Shown: positions 53,082 to 62,238 of the stretch, piece by piece
Numbering within the stretch: the first letter of the stretch is position 1
How the letters are laid out: every line of letters starts with the position of its first letter
Source: Bryobacterales bacterium
GTDB lineage: Bacteria; Acidobacteriota; Terriglobia; Bryobacterales; Bryobacteraceae
Reading direction: 5' to 3'
Length of the DNA stretch: 64,000 bases
NCBI GenBank assembly: GCA_003136575.1
Contig: PLEX01000100.1
Span: 2,001-66,000 of the forward strand
Position numbers and translations under genes: made by a program
The notes under the pieces: generated by a model
What the model was told of the DNA's origin: nothing
The model's input: only the letters and a program-made list of their open reading frames with translations
Databases searched by the model: none

Positions 53082-53297
53082 ATGGAAAACACACCGATCA
53101 CGGTACGCAGGTATACCGACTTCGCGGAGATGAAAGCGGACGAGTACCGCTACTGGCAAAGCCGGCCCGCGCATGAACGGCTGGATGCGATTGACGAAAT
53201 GATCGAAACAGCCTACGCGCTCAAAGGCTGGGAGATGGAACCGGATGTACCAAGATTACAAAGACCTTTTGTCCGCCTTCCATGCCCATGGCGTTAA
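53082..53297 (+). CDS. Small partner of a nucleotidyltransferase (antitoxin-like)
   Basis: I start at ATG 53082 (MENTPITVRRYTDFAEMKAD); the track's 52998 start is longer. The charged 71-residue protein has YRYWQSRPAHERLDAIDEMIE and a C-terminal PRLQRPFVRLPCPWR, a pattern I associate with small proteins upstream of nucleotidyltransferases. It overlaps the next gene by 53 bases. It likely neutralises or assists that enzyme. Confidence 0.65.
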   Translation: MENTPITVRRYTDFAEMKADEYRYWQSRPAHERLDAIDEMIETAYALKGWEMEPDVPRLQRPFVRLPCPWR

Positions 53298-53721
53298 ATA
53301 CCTCGTTGTGGGGGGCTTCGCGGTGATCTATCACTCGCAGCCCCGCTTCACGAAGGACATGGACTTGTTCATACAAGCGAACGCTGCCAACGCAAAAACA
53401 ACCTACGCCGCGCTTGCCGCGTTCGGTGCGCCACTTCAAGGTATCCGCCCGGACGATTTCACGGACCGCAACAGCTTCTTTCGTTTTGGACGAGACCCGA
53501 AAGGCTTCGATATCCTTCCGGCCATTCCGGGCGTAGATTTTGACGCCGCATGGGAAAGGCGCGTTGAGATCGTGATTGATCCAGCCACCGGATTGAAAGC
53601 AAACTTCATTTCCGCCGACGACCTCATAGCTTCGAAACTGGCGTCGGGACGACCGCGCGACCTCGCGGACGTCGACGAACTGCGCAAAGCAGCGGAAAGC
53701 CAGGGTCCGCGGATCGGGTGA
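53245..53721 (+). CDS. Nucleotidyltransferase (DUF6036/AbiEii-like)
   Basis: The 158-residue protein has the nucleotidyltransferase fold motifs: LVVGGFAVIYHSQPRFTKDMDLFI, with GG followed by the D-x-D pair (KDMDLF), and later EIVIDPATGL with a third Asp. Proteins of this type modify tRNA or proteins as toxins and are neutralised by a small partner. The start overlaps the 71-residue gene by 53 bases, so the pair is tightly coupled. Confidence 0.8.
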   Translation: MYQDYKDLLSAFHAHGVKYLVVGGFAVIYHSQPRFTKDMDLFIQANAANAKTTYAALAAFGAPLQGIRPDDFTDRNSFFRFGRDPKGFDILPAIPGVDFDAAWERRVEIVIDPATGLKANFISADDLIASKLASGRPRDLADVDELRKAAESQGPRIG

Positions 53722-53750
53722 AAAGAATCTCCGGAAACAGGGCCTTGTGG

Positions 53751-54077
53751 TCAACCCCACATCGAGCGAAGCCAGGCCGGTGCCGTATACCCGTGTTCGA
53801 GGTAGTAGAGCGCCCCGAACGCCAGAACCAACGCGACGGCCGGAATTGCCAGCGGCCGCGCACTCCGCAGCGGCTGCTTCCAATCGGCGGTCGCGCAGTA
53901 AAGCACGATTGCCGCAAAGAGCAGGACGATTGTTATCTGGAAAATATGGGCGGCGGCGCCTTCGTCCGTCTGAGGCGGTTGAGCGAACCCGCTTAGCACC
54001 GTCAGCAAAGCCACGCAGGACAGGAAGAGTGTGACTTTGCCGATTACGTAGTTGAGATTATGGGCTCGTTCGCTCAT
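53751..54077 (-). CDS. Small membrane protein of unknown function
   Basis: The 108-residue protein has three or four hydrophobic helices (VTLFLSCVALLTVLSGF, FQITIVLLFAAIVLYCA, PLAIPAVALVLAFGALYYL). It ends GYTAPAWLRSMWG. No family is known to me. A partial copy of its 3' end sits 760 bases to the left, across the nucleotidyltransferase pair, which suggests duplication or insertion. It is monocistronic. Confidence 0.65.
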   Translation of the reverse strand: MSERAHNLNYVIGKVTLFLSCVALLTVLSGFAQPPQTDEGAAAHIFQITIVLLFAAIVLYCATADWKQPLRSARPLAIPAVALVLAFGALYYLEHGYTAPAWLRSMWG

Positions 54078-54215
54078 GAGTTCACAATACGTCCGCGTTC
54101 TCCAAATGTAAAGTACTTTTTGAAAAAGAGCAACGATTCAGGCCAGACCCCGGGATTCCCGAAGACGGCGCGTTTCCGGGAATCGGAGTTTTTGAAACGG
54201 TGATAAACTCCGAAC

Positions 54216-55150
54216 GTGAGACGCTCGGCTCTGTATGGCATTCTGGTTCTGCTTTCCTCAGCGTCGGCATTCTCACAAGGCAACGTCCGTTACACGGAGA
54301 TCACGGCGAAGATCGTGCTCGAAGACGGCTCGACGCCCCATTCTTCTCCCCTTATAATGGCCGACTGCGCGACCCAGTCGTTTCTTAACGGCACCATCAC
54401 TTTGCGCGTGCCTTACTCGCTCACCGAACAGACGCAGCAACGGTGCTTGGTTTCCGTCCGGCTGACCGGATACCAGCCCTTCAAAGGATGGGTTGAAGAT
54501 GGGACTCTGATCACTCTGTACCGCGCAGGCCCCCACGAAGGCAACACGGTGTCCACAAATACCCTCCACGCTCCGGCGGCCGCCCGGAAGCGTTACGAAG
54601 CCGGTGAGGCCGCGGCTGCGAGGAAAAAGTGGCCGCTGGCTGAGGAACAGTTTCGCGCCGCACAATCTACCCGAATTACGCGATAGCCCTCAGCGAATTG
54701 GGCAGAGTGTTGCAGCAGCAGGACCGGTTGAACGAAGCGGTGGAAGCGCTCGCCAAGGCGCGGCAGGCCGACCCGCAGTACATCAAACCGGTGGTGCAAC
54801 TGGCGCAAGTCGCGGGCATTCAGCGACGCTGGCCCGACGAGTGGCGGCTCAGCGCGGAAGCTCTGGACATGCACCCGATCGGCTTTTCACCCGCCTATTT
54901 CTACCGCGCGGAAGCGGCGTTCCACATGGGAAAGACAGAGGAATCGGAGAAGGTGGCGCGCGAGGCGATCCGCCTCGATCAGGACGGACAATACCCCGAG
55001 TCGATGATCTTGCTGGGTGCCATCTTTGAGCAGCAAGGAAATACGGCCGACGCCGTAGTGGAATACAAGGCGTGCCTGAAACTGGCCCCTCATGCTTTTG
55101 AAGCGCAACACGTTAAAGAGGCCCTCGCGCGGCTGAAAAGCCCCGGTTAA
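54216..55150 (+). pseudogene. TPR-repeat protein with a frameshift
   Basis: The first frame (54216-54686) has a signal peptide (MRRSALYGILVLLSSASAFS) and a CarboxypepD-like or Ig-like domain, then begins a helix (WPLAEEQFRAAQ) and stops. The frame one base back continues exactly there: YPNYAIALSELGRVLQQQD, then TPRs ALAKARQADPQYIKP and AREAIRLDQDGQYPES to the end of the protein at 55150. A one-base deletion near 54665 (or +2) separates the halves. Intact, it would be a secreted TPR protein of 311 residues. Confidence 0.75.
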
Positions 55151-55519
55151 TAGCGCAGGAGCTGCCGGATGAAGCAAATGCAATCGTGAAACTGGTAGCG
55201 GCGGATGCGCTGCCGGCGTTGGTCGGGAACCGCACCACCAGACTCCGAGGGAGTCATGGCCACGGTCCGTTGTCCGACCGACCACACCTTGATGGCGAAC
55301 TTCCAGTATGGCTGAGTGCGGCATTTCCGGGGCAGTTCGACAACAAGGGCGTGCCCTTTTACGTCTCTGCGCATTTAAGAGAATGGGGTCCGGAGCAGGC
55401 GGCCGCCGCAACTTTCAGGCAGTGACAAAAAACACGATGGCGCTCACTTGTTGTAATATGAGTAGTTTACAGAAGCTGTTCGTATCCATTGTGCGAAATC
55501 CATAGAAAGGAGCGTCGGA
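55151..55519. other. Gap before the RodZ-like gene
   Basis: No gene is convincing here. Two overlapping readings (55186-55425 plus, 55147-55374 minus) look about equally protein-like and neither has a ribosome site. The right end carries a ribosome site (GGAG) for the RodZ-like TTG start. Confidence 0.4.
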
Positions 55520-56410
55520 TTGGCAGCCAGAGCGATCGGGGAAGAACTTCGGCTGGAGCGGATTCGCCAGGGGCTGACCCTGAACGATATCGCGCAGCGC
55601 ACCAGAATCTCGATGCGGTCGCTTGAGGCGATTGAAGCGAGCGCGTTCGACCGCCTTGCCGGCATCGTCTTCGTGCGCAACTTTGTCCGCCTTTATGCGA
55701 CGGATTTGAACATGAACGCCGACGCGCTGCTGTCCCGGCTGCCGCGCGTAAATATAGACGCCGCACCGCTGCCGGTTCCTCCGGCCGGATCGGGACGCGA
55801 GAAGCTGGACCCGCGCCTGGTTTCCGCGCTAAGCGCAGCCGCCTGGCTGGTGGCCCTGACTGGCGCAGGAACCGCGGCCTGGTATTATTTCGACCGCGTC
55901 GCGCACCACTCCGTAACGAAAGTGGCGTCTGCTCCAGCGCCCGCAAAGCGGGAAATGGCAACAACTCCGGCTCCGGCCGGGACTGATCCCCTTCAGGCCG
56001 GTGGCGGAAACAACGCCAACGCCGGGAACGCCGGAAACATGCTTCCGTCCGCGCCGCTTGAATCCGGGCTTACGGCAGGCAAACCGGACGCCGGCCAGCC
56101 TTCGGCCACCGAGTATGACCGAACGCGTCCGGTGCAGGTGATCCTCACCGCGCGGGAGGCGGCGTGGGTTCAGGTGAGCGTGGATGGCCGCACGGCATTC
56201 GTCGGCACGCTGCACGAACACGAAAGCCGCACCATCGCCGCGGATGCCCAGGTTAAGATACTGACCGGCAACGCCGGCGGACTGGACATTTCGCTGAACG
56301 GAAAGCCGCTCGATCCCATCGGGCCCAGCGGCCAGGTGCGCACGGTCAGGTTGACGGCGGAAGGTCCGCAGTTCGTGCCGCGAACTCCGCCCGCTTCTTC
56401 TCCGCTTTAG
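55520..56410 (+). CDS. RodZ-like helix-turn-helix membrane protein
   Basis: The protein begins TTG at 55520 (AARAIGEELRLERIRQGLTLN) with GGAG 9 bases upstream. An N-terminal HTH (residues ~5-80) of the RodZ kind (LTLNDIAQRTRISMRSLEAIE) is followed by a membrane segment near 105-130 (LVSALSAAAWLVALTGAGTA), a Pro/Ala/Asn linker, and a periplasmic DUF4115-like domain (VILTAREAAWVQVSVDGRT..NAGGLDISLNGKPLDPIG). RodZ helps position MreB for rod shape. The 3' end overlaps the convergent pgsA by 65 bases. Confidence 0.85.
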   Translation: MAARAIGEELRLERIRQGLTLNDIAQRTRISMRSLEAIEASAFDRLAGIVFVRNFVRLYATDLNMNADALLSRLPRVNIDAAPLPVPPAGSGREKLDPRLVSALSAAAWLVALTGAGTAAWYYFDRVAHHSVTKVASAPAPAKREMATTPAPAGTDPLQAGGGNNANAGNAGNMLPSAPLESGLTAGKPDAGQPSATEYDRTRPVQVILTAREAAWVQVSVDGRTAFVGTLHEHESRTIAADAQVKILTGNAGGLDISLNGKPLDPIGPSGQVRTVRLTAEGPQFVPRTPPASSPL

Positions 56411-57068
56411 CCTGTCGGCGGGACATCATGGCGCTTCTCTTTTCGGCGAACAGCGCTCGTCTTCGCAGCCGGTCTGCAATCAGCAGTTCGCGGCGCCGGC
56501 GGTGCTTGATGTTGTTATCCACCAACCGCCAGAATCTGCCGAAATAGGCGAATGCCGACCACAGCGAAAAGAAAACCACCACGTATAGCGAGATGTTGGC
56601 AAACGGGAGGAACCGCGGGTGACGAAGGCTGATCATCAGCAACGATACCGCCACCACCTGCGAGACCGTCTTGGTTTTACCGAGCTCGCTGGCGCTGATG
56701 GTCATTCCTTCGCTGGCGGCAATGCTGCGCAAACCCGAGACGGCGAACTCCCGCCCTATGAGCAGAACCACCAGCCATGCGGGAACCACTCGTTCCTGAA
56801 CCAGTGCGATCAACGCCGCCGAAACCAGCAATTTGTCCGCAATCGGATCCAGCAGCGTCCCGATGGTCGTGACCTGTTTCCAGCGCCGCGCGAGGTATCC
56901 GTCCAGCAGATCGGTAGCGGCGGCAACCCAGAAAACCATCAGGGCCAGCAGATCGTTGGTGATCGCCGCGCCGTTGAAATGCAGCTGGATGCGCTCCTTC
57001 ACCAGGAGTGCGACCAGAAACGGCACGAAGAAAATGCGCGCGATGGTGAGACTGTTGGGGATATTCAT
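56346..57068 (-). CDS. pgsA: CDP-diacylglycerol-glycerol-3-phosphate 3-phosphatidyltransferase
   Basis: The CDP-alcohol phosphotransferase motif is complete in DLLDGYLARRWKQVTTIG plus LLDPIADK (Asp-Gly-x2-Ala-Arg-x8-Gly-x3-Asp-x3-Asp). There are about five membrane helices and a basic Arg/Ala-rich tail (RRRRELLIADRLRRRALF) not usual in PgsA, perhaps interacting with phospholipid headgroups. It makes phosphatidylglycerophosphate. It lies downstream of hflX on the same strand with a 215-base spacer. Confidence 0.93.
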   Translation of the reverse strand: MNIPNSLTIARIFFVPFLVALLVKERIQLHFNGAAITNDLLALMVFWVAAATDLLDGYLARRWKQVTTIGTLLDPIADKLLVSAALIALVQERVVPAWLVVLLIGREFAVSGLRSIAASEGMTISASELGKTKTVSQVVAVSLLMISLRHPRFLPFANISLYVVVFFSLWSAFAYFGRFWRLVDNNIKHRRRRELLIADRLRRRALFAEKRSAMMSRRQAKAEKKRAEFAARTADLPPST

Positions 57069-57283
57069 CGCGTCATCTCCTCTCGGTTATAACACCCCAC
57101 GCTGTTGGTGTTACTGTGGAAATCCTATCCGATTTCGCGCCAAAGCACCAGTCCTCATTAAAATCGTTGCAATTGCGTGAAAGGGATGCTAAACCATTCA
57201 TGCCAACAGGCTTAAGGGAATTGCTGCATTCCGGTTCAAGCCGAAGAACCTCTTGAGGAATAAGCACTTGCATGCACCCCAAG

Positions 57284-58504
57284 TCACTTCTGCACAGAAT
57301 TTTCCACAGGGCCTGTGGAATCCTGCACCAGATATCGCGTCAAATCCCGGCGAAGCGAACCGGGAGCTTCGACGGAAATTCGGCATGCATCACCATCATA
57401 ATCCTCCGCGAGCACTTTTCCGCGCTGATGAAGTGACGCAATGGCCGCGCCGTCGCCGAGCGGTATCCGGAAAGTCACCGTCTCCACCAAATCGAAGTCC
57501 AGGCCGGCATCGACTTGAGCCAACAGGTCGACAACCCCGGCTCCCGTCCTCCCACTCACCAGGACCGATGGTAACGGTGTCCGGTGCCCGGCGTCGCTAA
57601 GCAATCGAGCCGCAATCGCACCGGCGTCGGCATCGGCTTCGAGAAGATCCGCCTTATTCAGAACCAGAATCTGCGGAGTTGCCGAAGCTCCGATCTCGGC
57701 GAGAATGCGAAATACCTCCGCGACATGCACCACCGAGTCGTTCGACGAAACATCCACCACGTGCAGAATCATGGCCGCCTCGGCGACCTCTTCGAGAGTT
57801 GCACGGAACGCCTGCACCAGGGTAGTGGGAAGGTTGCGAATGAAACCAACGGTATCGCTCAGCAGAATGCGCCGCCGCGAAGGCAGCGTAATGGAACGGA
57901 CCGTGGGGTCGAGCGTGGCGAACATTTTCGCATCGGCCAGGACGGCGGACGAAGTCAGGCGGTTGAAGAGCGTGGATTTCCCGGCATTCGTGTAGCCGGC
58001 GAGCGATACGGTGGGTACGGGAACCGAATCGCGCTTCCGCCTGTGCAAGGCCCGCCCGCGGCGCACGTGTTCCAGATCGTTTTCCAGCTTGGCGATTCGC
58101 ACTCCGATACGGCGCCGATCGGTTTCGAGCTTCGTTTCACCCGGGCCGCGCGTTCCGATACCGCCGCCCAGCCGGGATAGCGCGGCGCCATGCCCCGTCA
58201 GCCGGGGCAACATATATTTCAGCTGCGCGAGTTCCACCTGAAGACGGCCCTCCGCCGTTCGGGCCCGGCTGGCGAAAATATCCAGGATGATCTGCGTCCG
58301 GTCGATCACGCGCGCGCCAACCGCGTTCTCGATATTGCGTTGCTGGGTAGGCGAGAGATCGTTATCGACGATCACGACATCGGCTGCCAGAGCCTCGACG
58401 AGCTGTTGTAACTCCTGAACCTTCCCCTGGCCGAAGAGCGTAGCCGCTTCCGCATTCGGACGAACCTGAAAGGTCTCGCCGACGACGACCGCACCCGCGC
58501 TCAA
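57284..58504 (-). CDS. hflX: GTPase HflX
   Basis: The G motifs are intact: GYTNAGKSTLFNRL, LLSDTVGFIRNLP and LVLNKADL, and the HflX glycine-rich segment GGGIGTRGPGETKLETDRR. It binds 50S ribosomes and splits stalled ribosomes. The coordinates follow the track's TTG at 58504, but coding continues upstream: LEQSSERAILAGFERRRG, the conserved N-terminal pattern, reads in frame to about 58609, where no ATG, GTG or TTG exists. The true start is probably a non-standard codon there. Hfq lies upstream, the common order. Confidence 0.9.
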   Translation of the reverse strand: MSAGAVVVGETFQVRPNAEAATLFGQGKVQELQQLVEALAADVVIVDNDLSPTQQRNIENAVGARVIDRTQIILDIFASRARTAEGRLQVELAQLKYMLPRLTGHGAALSRLGGGIGTRGPGETKLETDRRRIGVRIAKLENDLEHVRRGRALHRRKRDSVPVPTVSLAGYTNAGKSTLFNRLTSSAVLADAKMFATLDPTVRSITLPSRRRILLSDTVGFIRNLPTTLVQAFRATLEEVAEAAMILHVVDVSSNDSVVHVAEVFRILAEIGASATPQILVLNKADLLEADADAGAIAARLLSDAGHRTPLPSVLVSGRTGAGVVDLLAQVDAGLDFDLVETVTFRIPLGDGAAIASLHQRGKVLAEDYDGDACRISVEAPGSLRRDLTRYLVQDSTGPVENSVQK

Positions 58505-58700
58505 CGTAAGTTCCCTGAGTTCGGCGAAGGACTCCCCGGCTGCGGCGGAAGCGGAACCCCTGCGCCGCTCAAAACCCGCGAGAATGGCCCTCTCGGAAGA
58601 TTGCTCCAGTGAGATCGTCGGTGTTATTCCTTTTGTCGCCGGTTACCCTTGTGGCGCAGGCGGTTTCGCCTGCCAACTGGCCCGTGTTCCGTGCCGGATC

Positions 58701-58985
58701 CTAGCCCTCGGATCCTCCCCCGGCAGCCAGGGCGACCTGCTGAGGCGCGGACGCGGACGGTGCCGCGCCATGATGCACGCTCTTGACTATCACTACCGTT
58801 GAAATAGCGTGTTTGAAAATCAGTTGCTCCTGATTATTGGTTTCAAGCACAAGAGAGTATTTATCAAAGCTCTTAATGCGGCCAGTGAGTTTTACTCCGC
58901 TCAAAAGGTAGATCGTAACGACCCCTTTTTCCTTCCGCGCATTATTTAGGAAACTGTCTTGTATATTTTGCGCTGGTTTATCCAT
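58701..58985 (-). CDS. hfq: RNA chaperone Hfq
   Basis: The Sm motif 1 and 2 are intact: [40 protein letters not shown] and then [15 protein letters not shown]. It forms a hexamer that pairs small RNAs with mRNA. The C-terminal tail of ~25 residues is Ala/Ser/Gly-rich and disordered. It precedes hflX on the same strand, as in many bacteria; the gap is about 100-200 bases depending on the hflX start. Confidence 0.96.
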   Translation of the reverse strand: MDKPAQNIQDSFLNNARKEKGVVTIYLLSGVKLTGRIKSFDKYSLVLETNNQEQLIFKHAISTVVIVKSVHHGAAPSASAPQQVALAAGGGSEG

Positions 58986-59517
58986 GTTTCAGAACCCTCG
59001 CCCGTCACGTAAAGTGCTGCTGAAAGTGGTGCATCACGGGCTTTCATCGCATTGTATCAGGAAACCATACGCCGGAAATGACGGACGGTTGCGTTGTCTT
59101 TCCATGGGTTCGGACGATGAGGTTGTTGCCGGACTGCGGCGGCGGGATCGAAGACGGACCGACGCACGGCGTTTAACAGTTTTGGGGAATTGTTCCGCGC
59201 GATCCACAGGCGGTTAGGGTAGTGACCCTTGCCCCGTACCCTGTGGACCCGTACTGACGCTGCTAAGAGAGGGGGCGTTCGCAACCTGGCCAGGGCGCTT
59301 TTCGTCCTCCGACGTTCCTCGCTTTCGTCGAGCACGAAGCGGTAGAACCGGCGAAGTCGCCGTGGTCAAGCTGTTGACCGTAACCTCGATCCGCTCACAC
59401 CGCACAGGTCAGCCTGTGCCTTCTCTGCGGGAAAACTGCGGGCCTCTTGAACCGTTACTTGAAGTTTCTATGCAAGGATGGGTCTGCGGCTCAGCGGAGC
59501 CGGCCGTCCCACAGGCC
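58986..59517. other. 532-base gap upstream of hfq with inverted repeats
   Basis: No ORF is convincing. Apart from the nested palindrome listed next, the hairpin GCACAGG-TCAG-CCTGTGC occurs near 59403-59420. The left end should contain the hfq promoter, and the right end the tail region of the PQQ dehydrogenase. No small-RNA gene could be identified. Confidence 0.45.
59203..59247. repeat. Nested inverted repeat upstream of hfq
   Basis: TCCACAGG at 59203-59210 pairs with CCTGTGGA at 59240-59247, and inside it AGGGT-AGTG-ACCCT (59216-59229). It could be a cruciform, a terminator without U-tract, or an RNA element in the hfq leader, about 220 bases before the ATG. Confidence 0.4.
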
Positions 59518-62007
59518 TTACCTCGGCAGCGCGAAGCTGAATACCGCATTCGTCCCGGAAACGGCGACGTACTGCCGGCCGTCCACCGCGTAACTGATGG
59601 GCGAGGACGCCAGCGGCGCGCCGGTTTCGTATCGCCACAGGAGCTTGCCCGACGTGGCATCCAGCGCGATGAAATAGCCTTCGGTGGTTGCGCAGAAGAC
59701 GACGCCTCCGCCCGTGGCGATCAGGCCCGGAGGCAGCGCCATCTGCGAAATTTCGTACTTCCATTGCACCTTGCCGGTTTCGGGATCTATGGCCATCACA
59801 CCGGCCGTGTTGGGCGTCGAACTGGCCTGCTGCGGTCCGCCGAATCCTCCACCGTTACCGCGACCCTGATACTGCCGTCCCGCTTCGTACGTCTGCGGAC
59901 CCGCGGAAAAATTACCCGGCGAATCGTGATAGACCAGGTAATACCAGCCGGTCTTCGGACTATATGATGGCGCCTGGAAATTCGTCCCGCCGCCGAGAGA
60001 CGGGTACACCGTGACGCCTTCGGGCGTCGCGCGCCAGCCATCGAGAAATACGGGCCGGCCGTTGTCGTCCCAGTCCTTCACCCAGGTTGTGCGCACGAAA
60101 GGAGTTGCCGAGAGCAGTTTGCCCGTGACGCGATCCAGCACATAGAAAACGCCGTTACGGTCCGCGTGGAGCATCAGCTTGCGCTGCTGGCCGTGCCACA
60201 TGCGGTCGACCAGTATCGTGTCTTCGTTCGCGTCCCAGTCGTGCGTGTCGTTCGGCGTGAACTGGTAGTGCCATTTACGGGCGCCGGTATCCGGATCGAG
60301 AGCGACCACGGAACAGGTGAACAGGTTGTCGCCCTTGCGCATGTCGCCGTTGGAGTTGGGGCCGGGATTGCCGACGGTCCAGTACACGGTGTTGAGTTCG
60401 GGGTCGTAGGTGCCGGGCATCCATGTGCCGCCGGAGCCGTGCTGCCAGCTATCGCCTTCCCAGGTATCGTTGCCGAATTCGCCGGGGCCGGGGATGGCGT
60501 TAAAGCGCCAGAGTTTCTTGCCCGTCGCGGGGTCGTAGGCTTCGATGAAGCCGCGGATGCCGAACTCGCCGCCCGAAATACCAGTGATGATTTTGTCCCT
60601 CACGACGAGCGGCGGTGCGGTGAGTTCGTAGCCGGATTTGGTATCGGCCAGTTGCACTTCCCAAAGCGGCTTACCCGTGTGGGCGTCGAGCGCGAGCAGA
60701 GCGGCGTCGAGCGTGCCGACAAAAAGACGATTGTCGAGAATCGAGACGCCGCGGCTCACGCGGTTATTTTCGTATTGATTGCGGACCTTCTGAGGGCGGT
60801 CGAATCGCCACAACTGTTTGCCGGTTTTGGCGTCGAGCGCATAGACAGTCGTGGTTGCAGCGGTCGCCGCGCCGATCGGGCCCGTCGTGTACATGATGCC
60901 GTCCACAACGAGTGGCGTGGCCTGAATCTGGCTATCGCCCACCATGGGAGCCAGCCACTGCGCCTGCAGATTTTTGGCGTTGGCGCCGTTGATTTCCGAA
61001 AGCGCGGAGTAGTGCATGCCCCCGAGATCCCCCCAGTAAGTAAGCCAGTTGGCCGGGTCTTTCGGAGCGTTGACAATGCGGTTCCAGGAAAGGACACTGT
61101 GCGCGGGGTCGGCAGGCGCGGCGGGGTTGCCAGAGGCTTTCACGTATGCCGCGACGTCGCGGATTTCGATTGCCGTGAGGCGCGTGGCGTAGTCGGCGGG
61201 CATCAGAGAAGTGGTTTCGATTTTGAGGTCCTTCAGTTCGGCGCGGTCGAAGGAGCGGAATGCGCCGGTGGTGTCGATTATCTGGATTGTGAAGGAATCC
61301 TGCGATTTGCGCGTGCCCTTGTAGACTTTGCCATCGGTCATCGTTGCGGTGACTGTGGCTCGGCCCGCGTTGGCACCGCCTCGGCCGCCACGTCCACCGC
61401 CGCGTCCGCCACCACCGACCGCGGGCGCGGCTTGCGCGTTCGGGTTCGTGACGAAGGCTTGTATCTGGTCGGTGGTAAGGGTGGACGAAGTCAGGTCGGG
61501 GCCGACGGCGATGCCTTGGCCGTTGAACTGATGGCAGGTGAGGCATGCGCCCTTGCCTTCAAATAGAAGCTTGCCGTTGGCGGGGTCGCCCGACGCCGTT
61601 GCCACGCCGGGAGCGGACATCGTTGCGGGTCCCGCGGCCACCGCCACGGTCGGCGCGGCAAGAGTGCGGATGTAGGCCACGACCTGCCACGTCTGGTCTG
61701 TGGTCAGTTGCGGGTACCCCGGCATGAGTGTGTTCCGAATGCCGTTGCGGATGTTGAGAAAGATTTCGCCATCCGCGCCGCCGCGTTGAAACGTTCCGCT
61801 AGTGAATGCCGAGGCGCTGCCGCCGAGGGCGTGGCAGTTCTGGCAGGATATAGCGTAAATCGCTTTGCCCGCGGCGGTGGCCGCAGCCTGGCCAGTGAAC
61901 GGATTCTGCTGGGCTTCGGCGCGATCGGACTGTGCGGACAGCCACGACGCGCAAATGGACACCGTCAGACCGAAGGCGGTGAGAAATAGACCGGGGCGCA
62001 AACGCAT
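59518..62007 (-). CDS. PQQ-dependent alcohol dehydrogenase fused to two cytochromes c
   Basis: I start at ATG 62007 (MRLRPGLFLTAFGLTVSICA), a signal peptide; the track's 62070 start is longer. Two c-type haem sites lead: CQNCHALGG and CLTCHQFNG. A Gly/Arg-rich linker and an insert (GKVYKGTRKSQDSFTIQIID) typical of the PVC-type haem-binding proteins come next, and then an eight-bladed PQQ propeller: WLTYWGDLGGMHYS, GTWMPGTYDPELNTVYW and the active-site region NDTHDWDANED. It should oxidise alcohols in the periplasm and pass electrons through its own haems. Confidence 0.88.
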   Translation of the reverse strand: MRLRPGLFLTAFGLTVSICASWLSAQSDRAEAQQNPFTGQAAATAAGKAIYAISCQNCHALGGSASAFTSGTFQRGGADGEIFLNIRNGIRNTLMPGYPQLTTDQTWQVVAYIRTLAAPTVAVAAGPATMSAPGVATASGDPANGKLLFEGKGACLTCHQFNGQGIAVGPDLTSSTLTTDQIQAFVTNPNAQAAPAVGGGGRGGGRGGRGGANAGRATVTATMTDGKVYKGTRKSQDSFTIQIIDTTGAFRSFDRAELKDLKIETTSLMPADYATRLTAIEIRDVAAYVKASGNPAAPADPAHSVLSWNRIVNAPKDPANWLTYWGDLGGMHYSALSEINGANAKNLQAQWLAPMVGDSQIQATPLVVDGIMYTTGPIGAATAATTTVYALDAKTGKQLWRFDRPQKVRNQYENNRVSRGVSILDNRLFVGTLDAALLALDAHTGKPLWEVQLADTKSGYELTAPPLVVRDKIITGISGGEFGIRGFIEAYDPATGKKLWRFNAIPGPGEFGNDTWEGDSWQHGSGGTWMPGTYDPELNTVYWTVGNPGPNSNGDMRKGDNLFTCSVVALDPDTGARKWHYQFTPNDTHDWDANEDTILVDRMWHGQQRKLMLHADRNGVFYVLDRVTGKLLSATPFVRTTWVKDWDDNGRPVFLDGWRATPEGVTVYPSLGGGTNFQAPSYSPKTGWYYLVYHDSPGNFSAGPQTYEAGRQYQGRGNGGGFGGPQQASSTPNTAGVMAIDPETGKVQWKYEISQMALPPGLIATGGGVVFCATTEGYFIALDATSGKLLWRYETGAPLASSPISYAVDGRQYVAVSGTNAVFSFALPR

Positions 62008-62238
62008 TTGAAGTGAATTCTCCTCATGGGGACGCGAACTCGATTGCGGCGGGGCACGTCCATGGATCATTGTATTGGAAAAGGATCGGCAAGGGTAGCA
62101 ATATTGCGAGTTTCGCCCAAGTCACCGTTGCCTCTCCGAATCCTCTCGTCGCCACCATTCCCAAAGGCGGCGTCGTCGCCCTTCAGGCGGCCTTCAAAAG
62201 CGATATCATGGAGCCGTCGGAACGGGAGGCTCGGTCTA

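Noticed and set aside
54074-54283. Two minus-strand ORFs between the membrane protein and the TPR pseudogene
   Set aside because: Short, overlapping, without ribosome sites; translation lacks any protein-like pattern.
60166-61566. 466-codon plus-strand ORF opposite the PQQ dehydrogenase
   Set aside because: Shadow; the minus frame has CxxCH haem sites and PQQ motifs.
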